A stretch of 64,000 nucleotides of DNA. Origin: Roseibacillus sp. Its GTDB lineage: Bacteria; Verrucomicrobiota; Verrucomicrobiia; Verrucomicrobiales; Akkermansiaceae. The notes beneath the pieces were generated by a model. It saw nothing but the letters and a program-made list of their open reading frames with translations. It ran no database searches and was not told the origin of the DNA. Position numbers and translations under genes: made by a program. Shown one piece after another: positions 18,598 through 27,931 of the stretch. Location: NCBI GenBank assembly GCA_002686085.1, contig NZAC01000013.1:44105-108104 (forward strand), written 5' to 3'. Position 1 is the stretch's first letter, and every line of letters starts with the position of its first letter.

Positions 18598-19239
18598 CTA
18601 ACGCGGTTTAAGCAGGGCCCGGCAAGGAGCCCCATCCGCCCCCTTGATCTTAAGTGGCAGACACACGAGGTCGTAGTAACCCGGCTCAACATCCGCGAGC
18701 CAGAGCCCCTCAATCACCCAGATCCCTGCGCCGAGCATCACCTTGTGAACCTCCACCACATCCTTTCCGAATCCACCAATGCTGAGATAATCCACCCCGA
18801 CGGTCATCACGCCAGCATCGGCAAGGACCTGACCTGCTGACTCGCTGATGGAGACGAAGTCCCGGTCAAACTGCGGCGCCATCTCCCAGCTCCCAGGTGT
18901 ATTGCGGGTCTTGAAAATGATCCGCTCCCCTCGCTGGACTTCCAGCCCCTCGAGATCGCGGGGCATGATCTGATCCTTCACATCGATCCCGATAACCCGG
19001 CAGGGGCCGATGGTCGCCTCCAATGGCATCTCGTCCATTCCGGCTCCACCAGGGATGAAGTGACACATGGCGTCCATGTGGGTCGCGGTGTGAGCACTGA
19101 TCTCGAGCTTGGTTAGATTGCACGGCATATCATCCACCCCCAGTTTGAAGTGCCGGTAAATTTTCACCTCGGGATCTCCCTCCCAGTGCACCATCCCATT
19201 CTCCAAAGGCACGGTCACATCAATCCATTCACTGTTCAT
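18598..19239 (-). CDS. Cyclase-family (KynB-like) metal-dependent hydrolase
   Basis: A 213-aa member of the putative cyclase family that includes arylformamidase (KynB). The metal-binding pattern is visible as SAHTATHMDAMCHFIPGG (about residues 50-67), matching the family's H-x-G/T-T-H-x-D-x-x-x-H theme. A later GVDYLSIGG (about 157-165) matches the second family block. The ATG at 19239 is preferred over an in-frame GTG at 19266. Hydrolysis of a cyclic or formyl amide/ester substrate is expected from the family; the exact substrate is unknown. No signal peptide is seen, so it should be cytoplasmic. It is convergent with the GH-like gene and divergent from the first sulfatase. Confidence 0.85.
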   Translation of the reverse strand: MNSEWIDVTVPLENGMVHWEGDPEVKIYRHFKLGVDDMPCNLTKLEISAHTATHMDAMCHFIPGGAGMDEMPLEATIGPCRVIGIDVKDQIMPRDLEGLEVQRGERIIFKTRNTPGSWEMAPQFDRDFVSISESAGQVLADAGVMTVGVDYLSIGGFGKDVVEVHKVMLGAGIWVIEGLWLADVEPGYYDLVCLPLKIKGADGAPCRALLKPR

Positions 19240-19378
19240 CACCCTTGGTCTGACAGATTTCCCCACCTCGGTCTAGGCCCCCTTGCCATAACCTCGGAGG
19301 ATCTTCTCTCCCACCCGATCTAAAAAATCGAAGAAACGCGACTTGACCGCCCTCCTTCCCATTCCACACAAGACCTTC

Positions 19379-20887
19379 ATGCGAATCCTGTTTCTCTTTC
19401 TTTTCCTCAGCCATACTCCGTGGATCTCTGCCCGGGACAAGCCCAACATCCTCTTCATCCTGGCCGACGATCTTGGGTATGGAGACGTGGGGTGCTACAA
19501 CCCGGAGAGCAAGGTCCCAACCCCGCATCTCGACCAGCTCGCCCGCGACGGCATGCTCTTCACCGATGCGCACAGCCCCTCCACGGTCTGCACGCCTACT
19601 CGCTACAGTATCATGACCGGGCGCATGGCCTTTCGTCTGAATTACCGTGGCGTCTTCACCGGCGTTGGAGGCCCCTGCCTGATCGAGAGGGACCGACTGA
19701 CCCTCCCTGCCATGCTGCAGCAACAGGGCTACACCACCGCTCTCTTCGGCAAATGGCATATCGGGATGACCTTTTTCGACAAGAACGGCGAAGCCATTAA
19801 CAAAAACGGTTTAGAGGCCGTACGCAGGGTCGACTACAGCCGACCAGTTCCCGACGGCCCTATCCACCGCGGCTTCGATCACTTCTTTGGGACGGTCTCC
19901 TGTCCCACCACGGACTGGCTCTACGCCTACATGGAGAATGACCGGATCCCTGTTCCACCCACTCAGCTGGTCGACAAGACCAAGCTCCCCAAGCACGCGT
20001 GGTCCTTTGACTGCCGACCGGGCTTGGTGGCTCCGGATTTCGACCTCGAGGAAGTCGACATGGTGTTCCTTGAGAAAAGCCTCCAGTTCCTCGATACCCA
20101 CGTGAAAAAGAGGCCGGAAAAACCCTTCTTTCTCTTCCACTCCCTTCAGGCAGTCCACCTCCCCTCCTTTCCCGGCCGGGACTTCAAGGGCAAAACCAAA
20201 GCAGGTCCGCACGGAGACTTCATCTTCCAGTTCGATCACATCGTCGGGAAACTCCTCGAGAAGCTCGAGGACCTCGATCTCACCAAGGAGACTCTTGTGA
20301 TCGTCTCCAGCGACAACGGTCCCGAGGTCGGCACCGTCATCAATATGCGCGACAAATATCAGCACGACGGAGCCCGCCCATGGCGGGGAGTCAAGCGGGA
20401 CAACTGGGAAGGAGGCCACCGCGTTCCCATGATCGCGCGCTGGCCCGGGAGAATCAAAGCAGGGTCCAAGACCGCCCAAACTATCTGCCTGACTGATCTC
20501 ATGGCCACCTGCGCGGCTCTCACCGGAACCAAGCTTCCTGTCGATGCCGCAGAGGATAGCTTCGACATGCTGCCTGTTCTCCTCGGAGAGGCGAACAAAC
20601 CCATCCGGGAATATACCCTTCACCAGACTATCAGCCTCGCCCTTGCTATCAGGGGCGGCAACTGGAAATACCTCGACCACAAGGGCTCCGGCGGTAACCG
20701 CTATCGTGGCGGCCTTCAGAAATATGCCCTCCCGGATTCTGCTTCCGAAACCCCGGGACAACTCTACAACCTCGCGACCGATCCCGGCGAAACGACCAAC
20801 CTCGTCGCTGAAAGGTCCGAAATCGCACAATCTCTCAAGGCAAAATTGGAAGAATTCAAGGCCAGTGGTCGAAGCAGACCGCGCTAA
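19379..20887 (+). CDS. Secreted arylsulfatase-type sulfatase 1
   Basis: A 502-aa type I sulfatase. The formylglycine motif C-x-P-x-R is present as CTPTR, with Cys71 as the residue to be converted, inside STVCTPTRYSIMTGR. Metal ligands appear in ILADDLGYGDVG (about 28-39) and in SSDNGPE, and GKWHIG is the usual active-site helix motif. A signal peptide (RILFLFLFLSHTPWISA) directs secretion or periplasmic location. The ATG at 19379 is used; a TTG at 19343 is in frame. No sulfatase-maturating enzyme is encoded in the window. Probable role: removal of sulfate esters from a polysaccharide. Confidence 0.95.
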   Translation: MRILFLFLFLSHTPWISARDKPNILFILADDLGYGDVGCYNPESKVPTPHLDQLARDGMLFTDAHSPSTVCTPTRYSIMTGRMAFRLNYRGVFTGVGGPCLIERDRLTLPAMLQQQGYTTALFGKWHIGMTFFDKNGEAINKNGLEAVRRVDYSRPVPDGPIHRGFDHFFGTVSCPTTDWLYAYMENDRIPVPPTQLVDKTKLPKHAWSFDCRPGLVAPDFDLEEVDMVFLEKSLQFLDTHVKKRPEKPFFLFHSLQAVHLPSFPGRDFKGKTKAGPHGDFIFQFDHIVGKLLEKLEDLDLTKETLVIVSSDNGPEVGTVINMRDKYQHDGARPWRGVKRDNWEGGHRVPMIARWPGRIKAGSKTAQTICLTDLMATCAALTGTKLPVDAAEDSFDMLPVLLGEANKPIREYTLHQTISLALAIRGGNWKYLDHKGSGGNRYRGGLQKYALPDSASETPGQLYNLATDPGETTNLVAERSEIAQSLKAKLEEFKASGRSRPR

Positions 20888-21332
20888 TTCGACTCACAAA
20901 AATGCCTTTTCATGCATTCCAGCGTGAACGAGAGCCTCGCCTCATGGGGTGACCCCGGGTTCTAGATAATACTTTATACCTGATTATCAATAGGATAGGA
21001 TTCATTAGATAGACATTTTGAGCCTGCCACTGCCCCTAGCCCAAACCGACCCTTACGCTGTCCCCTTAGTAACAGACGCTGAAGCTGCTTCTCCGGCAGA
21101 CCCTCCTGCTTAGGAGGCCCGAGCAAAAACAAGTTTATCTCCTCCATCCAACAAACGGGGTTCCATGAAGATGGAGCCCCGTTTTCTTTGGAGCAACGAG
21201 TAACTCTTTTACTCTCAGTCAATAGGAGATCTGACACTCCTTTCCACAAGTGAGCTAGAGAATTTTATTGTGACAAAATAGTCAATAGTTGCGGATTTTA
21301 TTCCACTTTGCCGCTATGACCGTGCAGCACCA
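20888..21332. other. Intergenic region with two hairpins; possible small RNA
   Basis: 445 bases lie between two sulfatase genes on the same strand. I see no gene-like reading frame. Two strong inverted repeats are present: CCTCCT/AGGAGG at 21102-21117 with a 4-base loop, and a 14-bp stem at 21153-21184. The spacing of about 240 bases between sulfatase 1 and the second hairpin leaves room for a small RNA, or the hairpin may simply end the upstream transcript late. No riboswitch or known ncRNA signature was recognised. Confidence 0.5.
21153..21189 (+). terminator. Intrinsic terminator-like hairpin
   Basis: The arms at 21153-21166 (AAACGGGGTTCCAT) and 21171-21184 (ATGGAGCCCCGTTT) pair over 14 positions with one G-U wobble around a GAAG loop. 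A T-rich tail follows (TCTTT, giving TTTTCTTT with the last stem bases). The strand choice rests on this tail. Confidence 0.65.
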
Positions 21333-22691
21333 ATGAAGAATTTCATTCTTCCCTCACTCCTTTCCGTTGCCTTCGCTCCTCTCCTTCTCGCCGCTCCTCC
21401 CAATGTCGTAATCTTCCTTACCGACGATCAAGGCACGCTCGACGCGAACTGCTACGGGTCAAAAGATCTCTACACCCCGGCCATGGACAGCCTCGCCGAG
21501 ACCGGGGTCCGCTTCACCCAGGCCTACAGCCATACCGTCTGCTGTCCGGCCCGGGCCCTCCTGATGACGGGGCGCCATCCACAGCGCTCGGGGGTAGTTC
21601 ACTGGACTCAGGGGGATCGCAAGGGCAGTGACAGCCAGAACCGGAACATGGCGGCTTCCGAGATCACCATCGCGGAGGTTCTCAAGAAGGCAGGCTACGC
21701 CACTGCCATTTTTGGAAAATGGCATCTGGGAGCCAAGGAAGGACACGGCCCCTTGGCTCAGGGCTTCGACCACCATTTCGGACACCTCGGCGGATTCATT
21801 GACAACTACAACCACTTCTTTCTGCACGGGCAGGGCTTCCATGACCTCTACGAGGACAATGTCGAAATCTTCAAGAGTTATGCCTACTTTCCAGATCTAA
21901 TGACGGAGCGGGCCCTCGACTACATCGACAAGAACAAGGATGGCCCCTTCCTGCTCTATGCCGCTTTCAACATTCCTCACTACCCCGAGCAGCACGACAA
22001 AAAGTTTGAAGCGCGATACAAGGACCTGCCTATGCCACGGCAGTCCTATGCCCGCATGATCTCCACTACTGACGACCGCATGCTGCAGATCCTCAACAAA
22101 CTCGAGGAACACAAGCTCCGCGAAAACACCCTCGTCATTTTCATGAGCGACAACGGCCACTCCACCGAGGATGGTGCCCGCACCCGGAAAAACCATAAGA
22201 GCGGCCTGAAAGAGGGCCACTACTACCATGCCTTCGGAGGCGGCGGCAATACCGGCAAGTGGCGTGGCGCCAAGGGCTCTTACTACGAGGGAGGCCTGCG
22301 GGTTCCCGCCATCATCAGTTATCCCGCCAAGCTGCCCAAGGGAGAGGTCAGAGACCAAGCGATCACCGCCGCAGACTGGTTTCCCACTATTCTTGACCTC
22401 TGCAAAATCAAGCAACCTCAGACAGAACTGGATGGCCACTCGATCCTTCCTCTCATTCTCAAGCCAGACGCACCCTCGCTCCATCGCACCCTGCACTGGG
22501 CGTGGGGAAATGGATGGGCTGTCCGCGAGGGAGACTGGAAGCTGATCGGGAACGAAAACCAACCTCGCTTTCTTGGGAACCTGTCCGATGAAAAACCTGA
22601 ATCTGTCAATTACCTGAACACCAAGCCAAAGCTTGTTCAGCAGCTCCTCCAGCAGCACGTCAACTGGCTGGAGAAAACCCAACCGAGGTAA
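21333..22691 (+). CDS. Secreted sulfatase 2
   Basis: A 452-aa type I sulfatase with a signal peptide (LPSLLSVAFAPLLLA). The maturation motif is TVCCPARALLMTGR: C-x-P-x-R with Cys70 as the probable formylglycine residue and a second Cys right after it. Other signature elements are IFLTDDQGTLD (about 27-37), FGKWHLGAKEGHG and FMSDNGHST. The protein matches the sulfatase groups found in polysaccharide-utilisation loci, but its substrate cannot be told from the sequence. It lies 141 bases after the strong hairpin and is followed by 291 bases without a gene before the VKOR-Kazal gene. Confidence 0.95.
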   Translation: MKNFILPSLLSVAFAPLLLAAPPNVVIFLTDDQGTLDANCYGSKDLYTPAMDSLAETGVRFTQAYSHTVCCPARALLMTGRHPQRSGVVHWTQGDRKGSDSQNRNMAASEITIAEVLKKAGYATAIFGKWHLGAKEGHGPLAQGFDHHFGHLGGFIDNYNHFFLHGQGFHDLYEDNVEIFKSYAYFPDLMTERALDYIDKNKDGPFLLYAAFNIPHYPEQHDKKFEARYKDLPMPRQSYARMISTTDDRMLQILNKLEEHKLRENTLVIFMSDNGHSTEDGARTRKNHKSGLKEGHYYHAFGGGGNTGKWRGAKGSYYEGGLRVPAIISYPAKLPKGEVRDQAITAADWFPTILDLCKIKQPQTELDGHSILPLILKPDAPSLHRTLHWAWGNGWAVREGDWKLIGNENQPRFLGNLSDEKPESVNYLNTKPKLVQQLLQQHVNWLEKTQPR

Positions 22692-22982
22692 TCTGGATAA
22701 TTCTCGAATTGCCGGCCGGTTAATTTTTCACCCCATCAGCTCTCTTGATGCAGAGCCATGATAGCCCCCGATTTTCGGGACTAGAAGGGAGATCAAAGAC
22801 CCTGACCGAAATTTCACCATGTTCAGGCCCAATCCTACCAGAGGAAGTAGAGGAAGCTCTCGATCCTCTGCCTGATTTCTGTTATACGGCCCTCAGGTGA
22901 TAACGGCAGGTGCACCCCTACGACCGGGGTATATTTCTCCTGCTAAATTCCTAAGAAACTACATGGAGTCGTGTCTACTTGC

Positions 22983-25900
22983 ATGAATATGGGATCTAAC
23001 AACAAAACAGTCAGAATAGCCGGTCTCTTGTTCCTTGGAATTGCCCTAGGGATCTCGCTTTACCTCGCGTGGAACTCTCTCGGTGGCTCCTCGGTAGCAG
23101 GGTGCGCGGGTGAAGGCAGCGGATGCCATAACGTTCTGTCCAGTAAGTGGGGATACGTTCTTGGTCTGCCAGTCAGCCTTACGGGACTTCCGGTCTACGG
23201 CGCCCTCCTGTTCTTTTCACTTTTTTCATCCCGTCACTCTCGTCTTTTGAGGGGCACCTTCTCCATTCTGATCGGAGGAGCCGCGCTCTGGTTTGCTGCT
23301 GTCCAACTCCTGATTCTAAAGTCCTTCTGTCCGTGGTGCTGTGCCACTCATGGCTTTGCGGTAGCCGGCACCGTTCTCCTGGCCTTTTCCTCTCGTCGGG
23401 AGAGCACACCTCGCAGGCCTCTCCTGCTGACTTCCTTCGCTCTCCCCGCTCTCGGGGGATTGATCTTTCTCCAGATTCTGGGTTCCGCTCCGGACCAGTC
23501 GAAGCAGGCTTCTCTCGGTGATGCTGGAGCCCTTAAGGCTGAAAATAACTTCATCTCCCTGCATGGAGGTGAATTTCTGCTCAACCCTGAGGACTTTCCA
23601 GTGATTGGTTCACCTCGAGCCCGCCATACGGTCGTCGCACTGGGAGATTACACTTGCGGGTTCTGCCGCAAGCTGCACGGACAGTTACAGCAGATTGTTT
23701 CATCTTACCCGGAAGGCGAGCTTGCAGTCATTGAACTCCCGGTCGCGCGCGACGCGAAAGCTGCTGAAATCCAGAGACTCATGCTCTCCCTCTGGAAATC
23801 TCACCCGGAAACAAAAAAGACCCTTGATACCCGGATCCATGAACGCCGGCTCTCAATCGAGCCGGACACCATTCGGACAGCCGCTGAAGAACTTGTCGGG
23901 GCAGAGGCCGTGCGCACCGCACTCGCTGACCACGCCGTGTGGGCTGAGCAGCAGATCGAAGTCGCCTCTCAGGTTCTTAAAGCCAACAGCAAGATCACTG
24001 GTGCCCCCCACCTCCCCCAGTTGATTGCCGGTGAGGAAGTCAATATCGGAGCCTCAAAGGATTTGGAAACTTACACCGAACTTTTTGCTCGTAACTATGA
24101 TCTGGCGAGTCCCGATCTAAATGCCCTCGCTCGATTCAGCAATTCTCCGAGAAATCCTGAGCCTGCTCTTGCGATTGCAACCGTGCAGGCGAATACGGAG
24201 ATCCTGTGGCCTACTCGAGAGCGGCGACTGGAACTTACGCCTCGTAGCCCTGGTATTCTCTGGCCTGCCTCCAGTCTCCTCTCTCCTCCGCAATTGGGGC
24301 GAAAAAAGCGGAACAAGGACAACTCACAGGTAGCAGCAGGCTACTTTGGCTGGATCCTGCGAAACTTCGAAATGCCCGGCGAAATGCTACTTGCAGACCC
24401 AGCGGCCAACCCAGATGGCGATGCCAGCCGTAACGCGCTGGAATATTGGTGCCGATTGGATCCCAAACAAAGGGACAACTCCCCGGGACTGATCCATCGC
24501 GGTAGAAATGGCAACATGGTCTACTCCCTTGAGATGCGGGACGACGATCCGGCAATCGGCGGCGTATTCCAATTCTCGGACGACCTCCATTTTACGGATA
24601 CCGAGACCGTTGCCTTCTCTGAGGCAAAACCTGTTGACTCGGATCCAATTGACGGTCTTCAAACCTGGATGGCCACCGACCCTGAAGACAAACCCGGCCT
24701 CACTCGCTTCGCACGTGCAGCTCTCGAGATCGATTGGCCCTCCGATTCCGAATGCCTGCAGCACTGCGCAGCAGTAGCAGTCACCACCTGCCAGACCGAC
24801 TACTCTCAGATTCACGCTATCTTTGAGGCCTGCATGGACACGTGCTCCAGTGGGTGGTGTAACGAAATTTTTGATCCAGTGTGTGGATGCGATGGGCAAA
24901 CCTACTCCAATGCCTGCGCAGCTGCGGAAGCTAACGCGAGCGTGGAATATCTTGGAGCCTGTGAGCAACCCGTATGCTTCAACAATGCCGACTGCGGTGA
25001 TACCGAATACTGTTTCTCCCAGGAAAGCTGTGACACCCCAGGAACGTGCCGGGAGAGACCCGTTTTCTGCACCCTTGAGTTCCAACCTGTCTGCGGGTGT
25101 GATGGGAACACTTACGGCAATGCCTGCGCCGCCGCAGCCGCAGGAGTCAATGTGGTCAGAGAAGGAGCCTGTTTGGCAGATGGCGGGTGCAACAGCAATG
25201 CCGACTGCAGCGATGCTGACTACTGCTTCTCCGAAGAGGGTTGCGATGTACCGGGAACCTGCCAGGAAAAACCCCAACTTTGCACCCGCGAATTCAATCC
25301 GGTCTGTGGCTGTGACGGTCGGACCTACGGGAACCCATGCCTGGCGGCCTCTGCTGGAGTCAACGTGGTCAGCCAGGGAGCCTGCGTAGCAGAAGAACAA
25401 TGCAATACCAACGCTGACTGCGATGAGGCCGATTACTGTTTTTCCGAGGAAGGATGCGACGCGCCGGGAACCTGCCGGACAAGACCGGAAATCTGTACCC
25501 TTGAAGCTAATCCGGTCTGTGGGTGTGACGGGCAAACCTACGGAAATGCATGCTTCGCCGCTGGCGCAGGGGTCAACATCGCCAGCGAGGGGGTCTGTGA
25601 GGTCGTCAACGAGTGCAATACCAACGCCGACTGCGACGATGCCGATTACTGCTTCTCCGAGGAAGGCTGTGACGCCCCGGGAACCTGTCAGCCCAAACCG
25701 GAGTTCTGTACCCGCGAGTTCAGGCCGGTCTGTGGGTGTGATGGGCAGACCTACGGCAATGCCTGCGTGGCTGCCGCGGCAGGAGTGAATGTCGTCAGCG
25801 AGGGAGCCTGTGTAGACAAAGGCGAATGCAACACAAATGCCGACTGCGACGATGCCGATTACTGTTTCTCGGAGGAGGGCTGTGACACCCCGGGAACGTG

Positions 25901-26471
25901 CCAGGAAAAGCCAGTATTCTGCACGTTTGAATTCAATCCAGTCTGTGGTTGTGATGGCAACACCTACAGCAATCCGTGCGTTGCTGCCTCTGAAGGGGTA
26001 AACATAGTCAGTCAGGGAGCCTGCGTAGTAGAGGAACAATGCAATACCAACGCTGACTGCGATGAGGCCGATTACTGTTTTTCCGAGAACGGGTGCGACG
26101 CACCGGGCGTCTGCCAAACTCGACCACAGCTCTGCACCCGCGAATTCCGCCCCGTGTGTGGCTGCGATGGAAGGACCTATGGAAATGCCTGTGAGGCAGC
26201 CGCAGCGGGGGTTAATGTTCGCCAAGAGGGGGTCTGTCTCAGCGAGGGTGAGTGCACGAGTAACACCGACTGCCCCGGAAGTGAATACTGCCTCTTTACA
26301 AGGGGTTGCGGCGGTTCGGGGCTCTGCCAATCACGCCCTGAGGCCTGTCTCGCCTTGTGGGATCCTGTCTGTGGATGCGATGGAAGAACTTATGGAAATG
26401 CGTGTGAGGCAGCTGTGGCCGGTGTATCGGTCTTGGCTACCGGGGCCTGCCCTCCCATCCGTGCACCTTAG
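22983..26471 (+). CDS. VKOR-DsbA-Kazal multidomain fusion protein
   Basis: A 1162-aa protein combining parts I have not seen joined before. Residues about 10-165 are a vitamin K epoxide reductase (VKOR) domain with several membrane segments, the loop cysteines C41 and C48, the family block SSKWGYVLGLPVSLTGLPVYG-like region, and the active-site CPWC (C116-C119). Residues about 205-370 are a DsbA-like thioredoxin domain with active site CGFC (225-228) and GAPHLPQLI. About 375-620 is a less clear region that includes DASRNALEYWCRLDP, typical of verrucomicrobial exported proteins. Residues 626-1161 are eight Kazal-type inhibitor modules, seven of them preceded by a second small cysteine module. 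The start is uncertain: ATG 22983 or 22989, or GTG 22971. Inference: VKOR and DsbA parts form the disulfides of the Kazal array, which may inhibit proteases outside the cell. Confidence 0.9.
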   Translation: MNMGSNNKTVRIAGLLFLGIALGISLYLAWNSLGGSSVAGCAGEGSGCHNVLSSKWGYVLGLPVSLTGLPVYGALLFFSLFSSRHSRLLRGTFSILIGGAALWFAAVQLLILKSFCPWCCATHGFAVAGTVLLAFSSRRESTPRRPLLLTSFALPALGGLIFLQILGSAPDQSKQASLGDAGALKAENNFISLHGGEFLLNPEDFPVIGSPRARHTVVALGDYTCGFCRKLHGQLQQIVSSYPEGELAVIELPVARDAKAAEIQRLMLSLWKSHPETKKTLDTRIHERRLSIEPDTIRTAAEELVGAEAVRTALADHAVWAEQQIEVASQVLKANSKITGAPHLPQLIAGEEVNIGASKDLETYTELFARNYDLASPDLNALARFSNSPRNPEPALAIATVQANTEILWPTRERRLELTPRSPGILWPASSLLSPPQLGRKKRNKDNSQVAAGYFGWILRNFEMPGEMLLADPAANPDGDASRNALEYWCRLDPKQRDNSPGLIHRGRNGNMVYSLEMRDDDPAIGGVFQFSDDLHFTDTETVAFSEAKPVDSDPIDGLQTWMATDPEDKPGLTRFARAALEIDWPSDSECLQHCAAVAVTTCQTDYSQIHAIFEACMDTCSSGWCNEIFDPVCGCDGQTYSNACAAAEANASVEYLGACEQPVCFNNADCGDTEYCFSQESCDTPGTCRERPVFCTLEFQPVCGCDGNTYGNACAAAAAGVNVVREGACLADGGCNSNADCSDADYCFSEEGCDVPGTCQEKPQLCTREFNPVCGCDGRTYGNPCLAASAGVNVVSQGACVAEEQCNTNADCDEADYCFSEEGCDAPGTCRTRPEICTLEANPVCGCDGQTYGNACFAAGAGVNIASEGVCEVVNECNTNADCDDADYCFSEEGCDAPGTCQPKPEFCTREFRPVCGCDGQTYGNACVAAAAGVNVVSEGACVDKGECNTNADCDDADYCFSEEGCDTPGTCQEKPVFCTFEFNPVCGCDGNTYSNPCVAASEGVNIVSQGACVVEEQCNTNADCDEADYCFSENGCDAPGVCQTRPQLCTREFRPVCGCDGRTYGNACEAAAAGVNVRQEGVCLSEGECTSNTDCPGSEYCLFTRGCGGSGLCQSRPEACLALWDPVCGCDGRTYGNACEAAVAGVSVLATGACPPIRAP
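24975..26465 (+). repeat. Seven tandem 213-base repeats encoding Kazal modules
   Basis: Seven in-frame copies start at 24975, 25188, 25401, 25614, 25827, 26040 and 26253, each exactly 213 bases (71 codons), with no indel. Each encodes C-x-x-N-x-D-C, Y-C, G-C, G-T-C, then a Kazal core PVCGCDGxTYxNxCxA and a final G-x-C: ten cysteines per unit. An eighth, shorter Kazal unit without the leader module precedes them at 24858-24962. Copies 4 and 7, and 5 and 6, share the closest sequence by eye, while the last copy is the most diverged. Confidence 0.95.
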
Positions 26472-26511
26472 GGCCGGCGCACCTTACCTCAGATCCTCTC
26501 GGGGAACTCTC

Positions 26512-27912
26512 TCAGGATCCCAGAGCTTTCAAAACTCCCTCAAGGCTTTCCTGCGCATCGCCGAAGAGCATTTGCGTATTCTCCTTGAAGAATAAGGGGT
26601 TCTCAACACCGGCATACCCCGTTGCCATGGAGCGCTTCAAAACAATCGTGTGACGACCCTTCCAGCATTCCAACACTGGCATGCCTGCGATTGGGCTATC
26701 CGGTTCATCGAGCGCAGAGGGATTGACGATATCGTTGGCCCCAATCACGACCGAAACATCAACGTCCGGGAAGCCCTCGTTGATCTCGTCCATTTCAAAA
26801 ACGATATCGTAGGGCACCTTGGCCTCAGCAAGGAGGACGTTCATGTGCCCGGGCATGCGTCCTGCTACCGGGTGAATCCCGAACCGCACATTCACTCCCT
26901 TTGCCCGCAGAGCCTTTGTCATCTCGTTGACCGTGTGCTGCGCCTGAGCCACCGCCATGCCGTAGCCGGGAATAATCATCACTTCCTTGGCATCTCTCAT
27001 CAATTCAGCCGTCTCCTCGGCACTGATGGAAATCGCTTCACCCTGCTCCCCATCTCCACTTTTCGCTGCTCCACCACTACTGCTTCCGAACCCGCCTGCA
27101 ATCACCGAGAGAAACTTCCGATTCATGGCCCTGCACATGATGTAGCTGAGGATTGCTCCACTGGAACCAACCAGTGCCCCCACAACGATCAGAAGATCAT
27201 TCTTGAGCATGAACCCAGTGGCTGCCGCAGCCCAGCCCGAATAACTATTGAGCATGGAAACAACCACCGGCATGTCGGCGCCACCGATCGCCATGACCAT
27301 GTGAATCCCAAAAATGAGAGCAATCACCGTCATGATCAGGAGTGGAGTTAATCCCCCGCCCTCAGCGGACTGCCCGACAAAGGCAACGCCCAACGCCACC
27401 GTCACAATCAGCAGTATTAGGTTGAGCCAGTGCCTCCCGGGCAGGGTAAGCGGGTTTCCCCCAATCTTCCCACTCAACTTACCGAAGGCTACGACGGAAC
27501 CGGAGAAGGTCACCGCTCCGATGAGGATCCCCAGATAAATCTCGATATCGTGGATGGTTTTCTCAGCTCCTTGATAGTGCTGCCCATCAGGATCGAGATA
27601 GGTGGCATAGCCCACCAGAGCGGCGGCCAGCCCCACTAGGCTGTGAAGAATCGCCACCAGTTCCGGCATCTGAGTCATCTGGACCCGCCGGGCAAGAACG
27701 AAGCCTACCACGCCGCCAAGCGACAGCGTTCCAATGAGAACTGCGTAGTTCCCCTTGATTCCAGCTACCGCGGCGATCAGCGCAATAGCCATTCCCAGCA
27801 TGCCGTAAAAATTCCCGCGGCGTGCGGTTTCCTGATTACTCAATCCCCCTAGGGCAAGGATGAAGAGAATGATTGCCCCGAGATAGGCAGCGTCTGCAAG
27901 TTGGTCAGTCAT
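26512..27912 (-). CDS. pntB: NAD(P) transhydrogenase subunit beta
   Basis: The 466-aa beta subunit of proton-translocating transhydrogenase, which passes hydride between NADH and NADP+ using the proton gradient. The first part (about 1-260) is hydrophobic with repeated membrane segments, starting [19 protein letters not shown]. The C-terminal NADP(H)-binding domain has [35 protein letters not shown] and [13 protein letters not shown], all diagnostic of PntB. It follows pntA with a 19-base gap. It would supply NADPH for biosynthesis. Confidence 0.97.
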   Translation of the reverse strand: MTDQLADAAYLGAIILFILALGGLSNQETARRGNFYGMLGMAIALIAAVAGIKGNYAVLIGTLSLGGVVGFVLARRVQMTQMPELVAILHSLVGLAAALVGYATYLDPDGQHYQGAEKTIHDIEIYLGILIGAVTFSGSVVAFGKLSGKIGGNPLTLPGRHWLNLILLIVTVALGVAFVGQSAEGGGLTPLLIMTVIALIFGIHMVMAIGGADMPVVVSMLNSYSGWAAAATGFMLKNDLLIVVGALVGSSGAILSYIMCRAMNRKFLSVIAGGFGSSSGGAAKSGDGEQGEAISISAEETAELMRDAKEVMIIPGYGMAVAQAQHTVNEMTKALRAKGVNVRFGIHPVAGRMPGHMNVLLAEAKVPYDIVFEMDEINEGFPDVDVSVVIGANDIVNPSALDEPDSPIAGMPVLECWKGRHTIVLKRSMATGYAGVENPLFFKENTQMLFGDAQESLEGVLKALGS

Positions 27913-27931
27913 TTCCTAGTGCGATTAGAGG

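Noticed and set aside
19811-20830. 339-residue minus-strand frame inside sulfatase 1
   Set aside because: The plus strand carries the full sulfatase signature; the antisense frame has no recognisable content.
24387-26330. A 647-residue open frame on the minus strand opposite the Kazal repeats
   Set aside because: It mirrors the repeat register of the plus-strand gene, has no recognisable domain, and the plus strand encodes clear conserved motifs. It is an effect of the repeated codons.
24975-26465. Regular repeats considered as a CRISPR array
   Set aside because: The units are 213 bases, in frame, similar over their entire length and without constant repeat/variable spacer structure.
26492-26519. 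GATCCT/AGGATC repeat between the convergent Kazal and pntB genes
   Set aside because: Six base pairs with a 16-base loop and no T-run; too weak for a terminator call.
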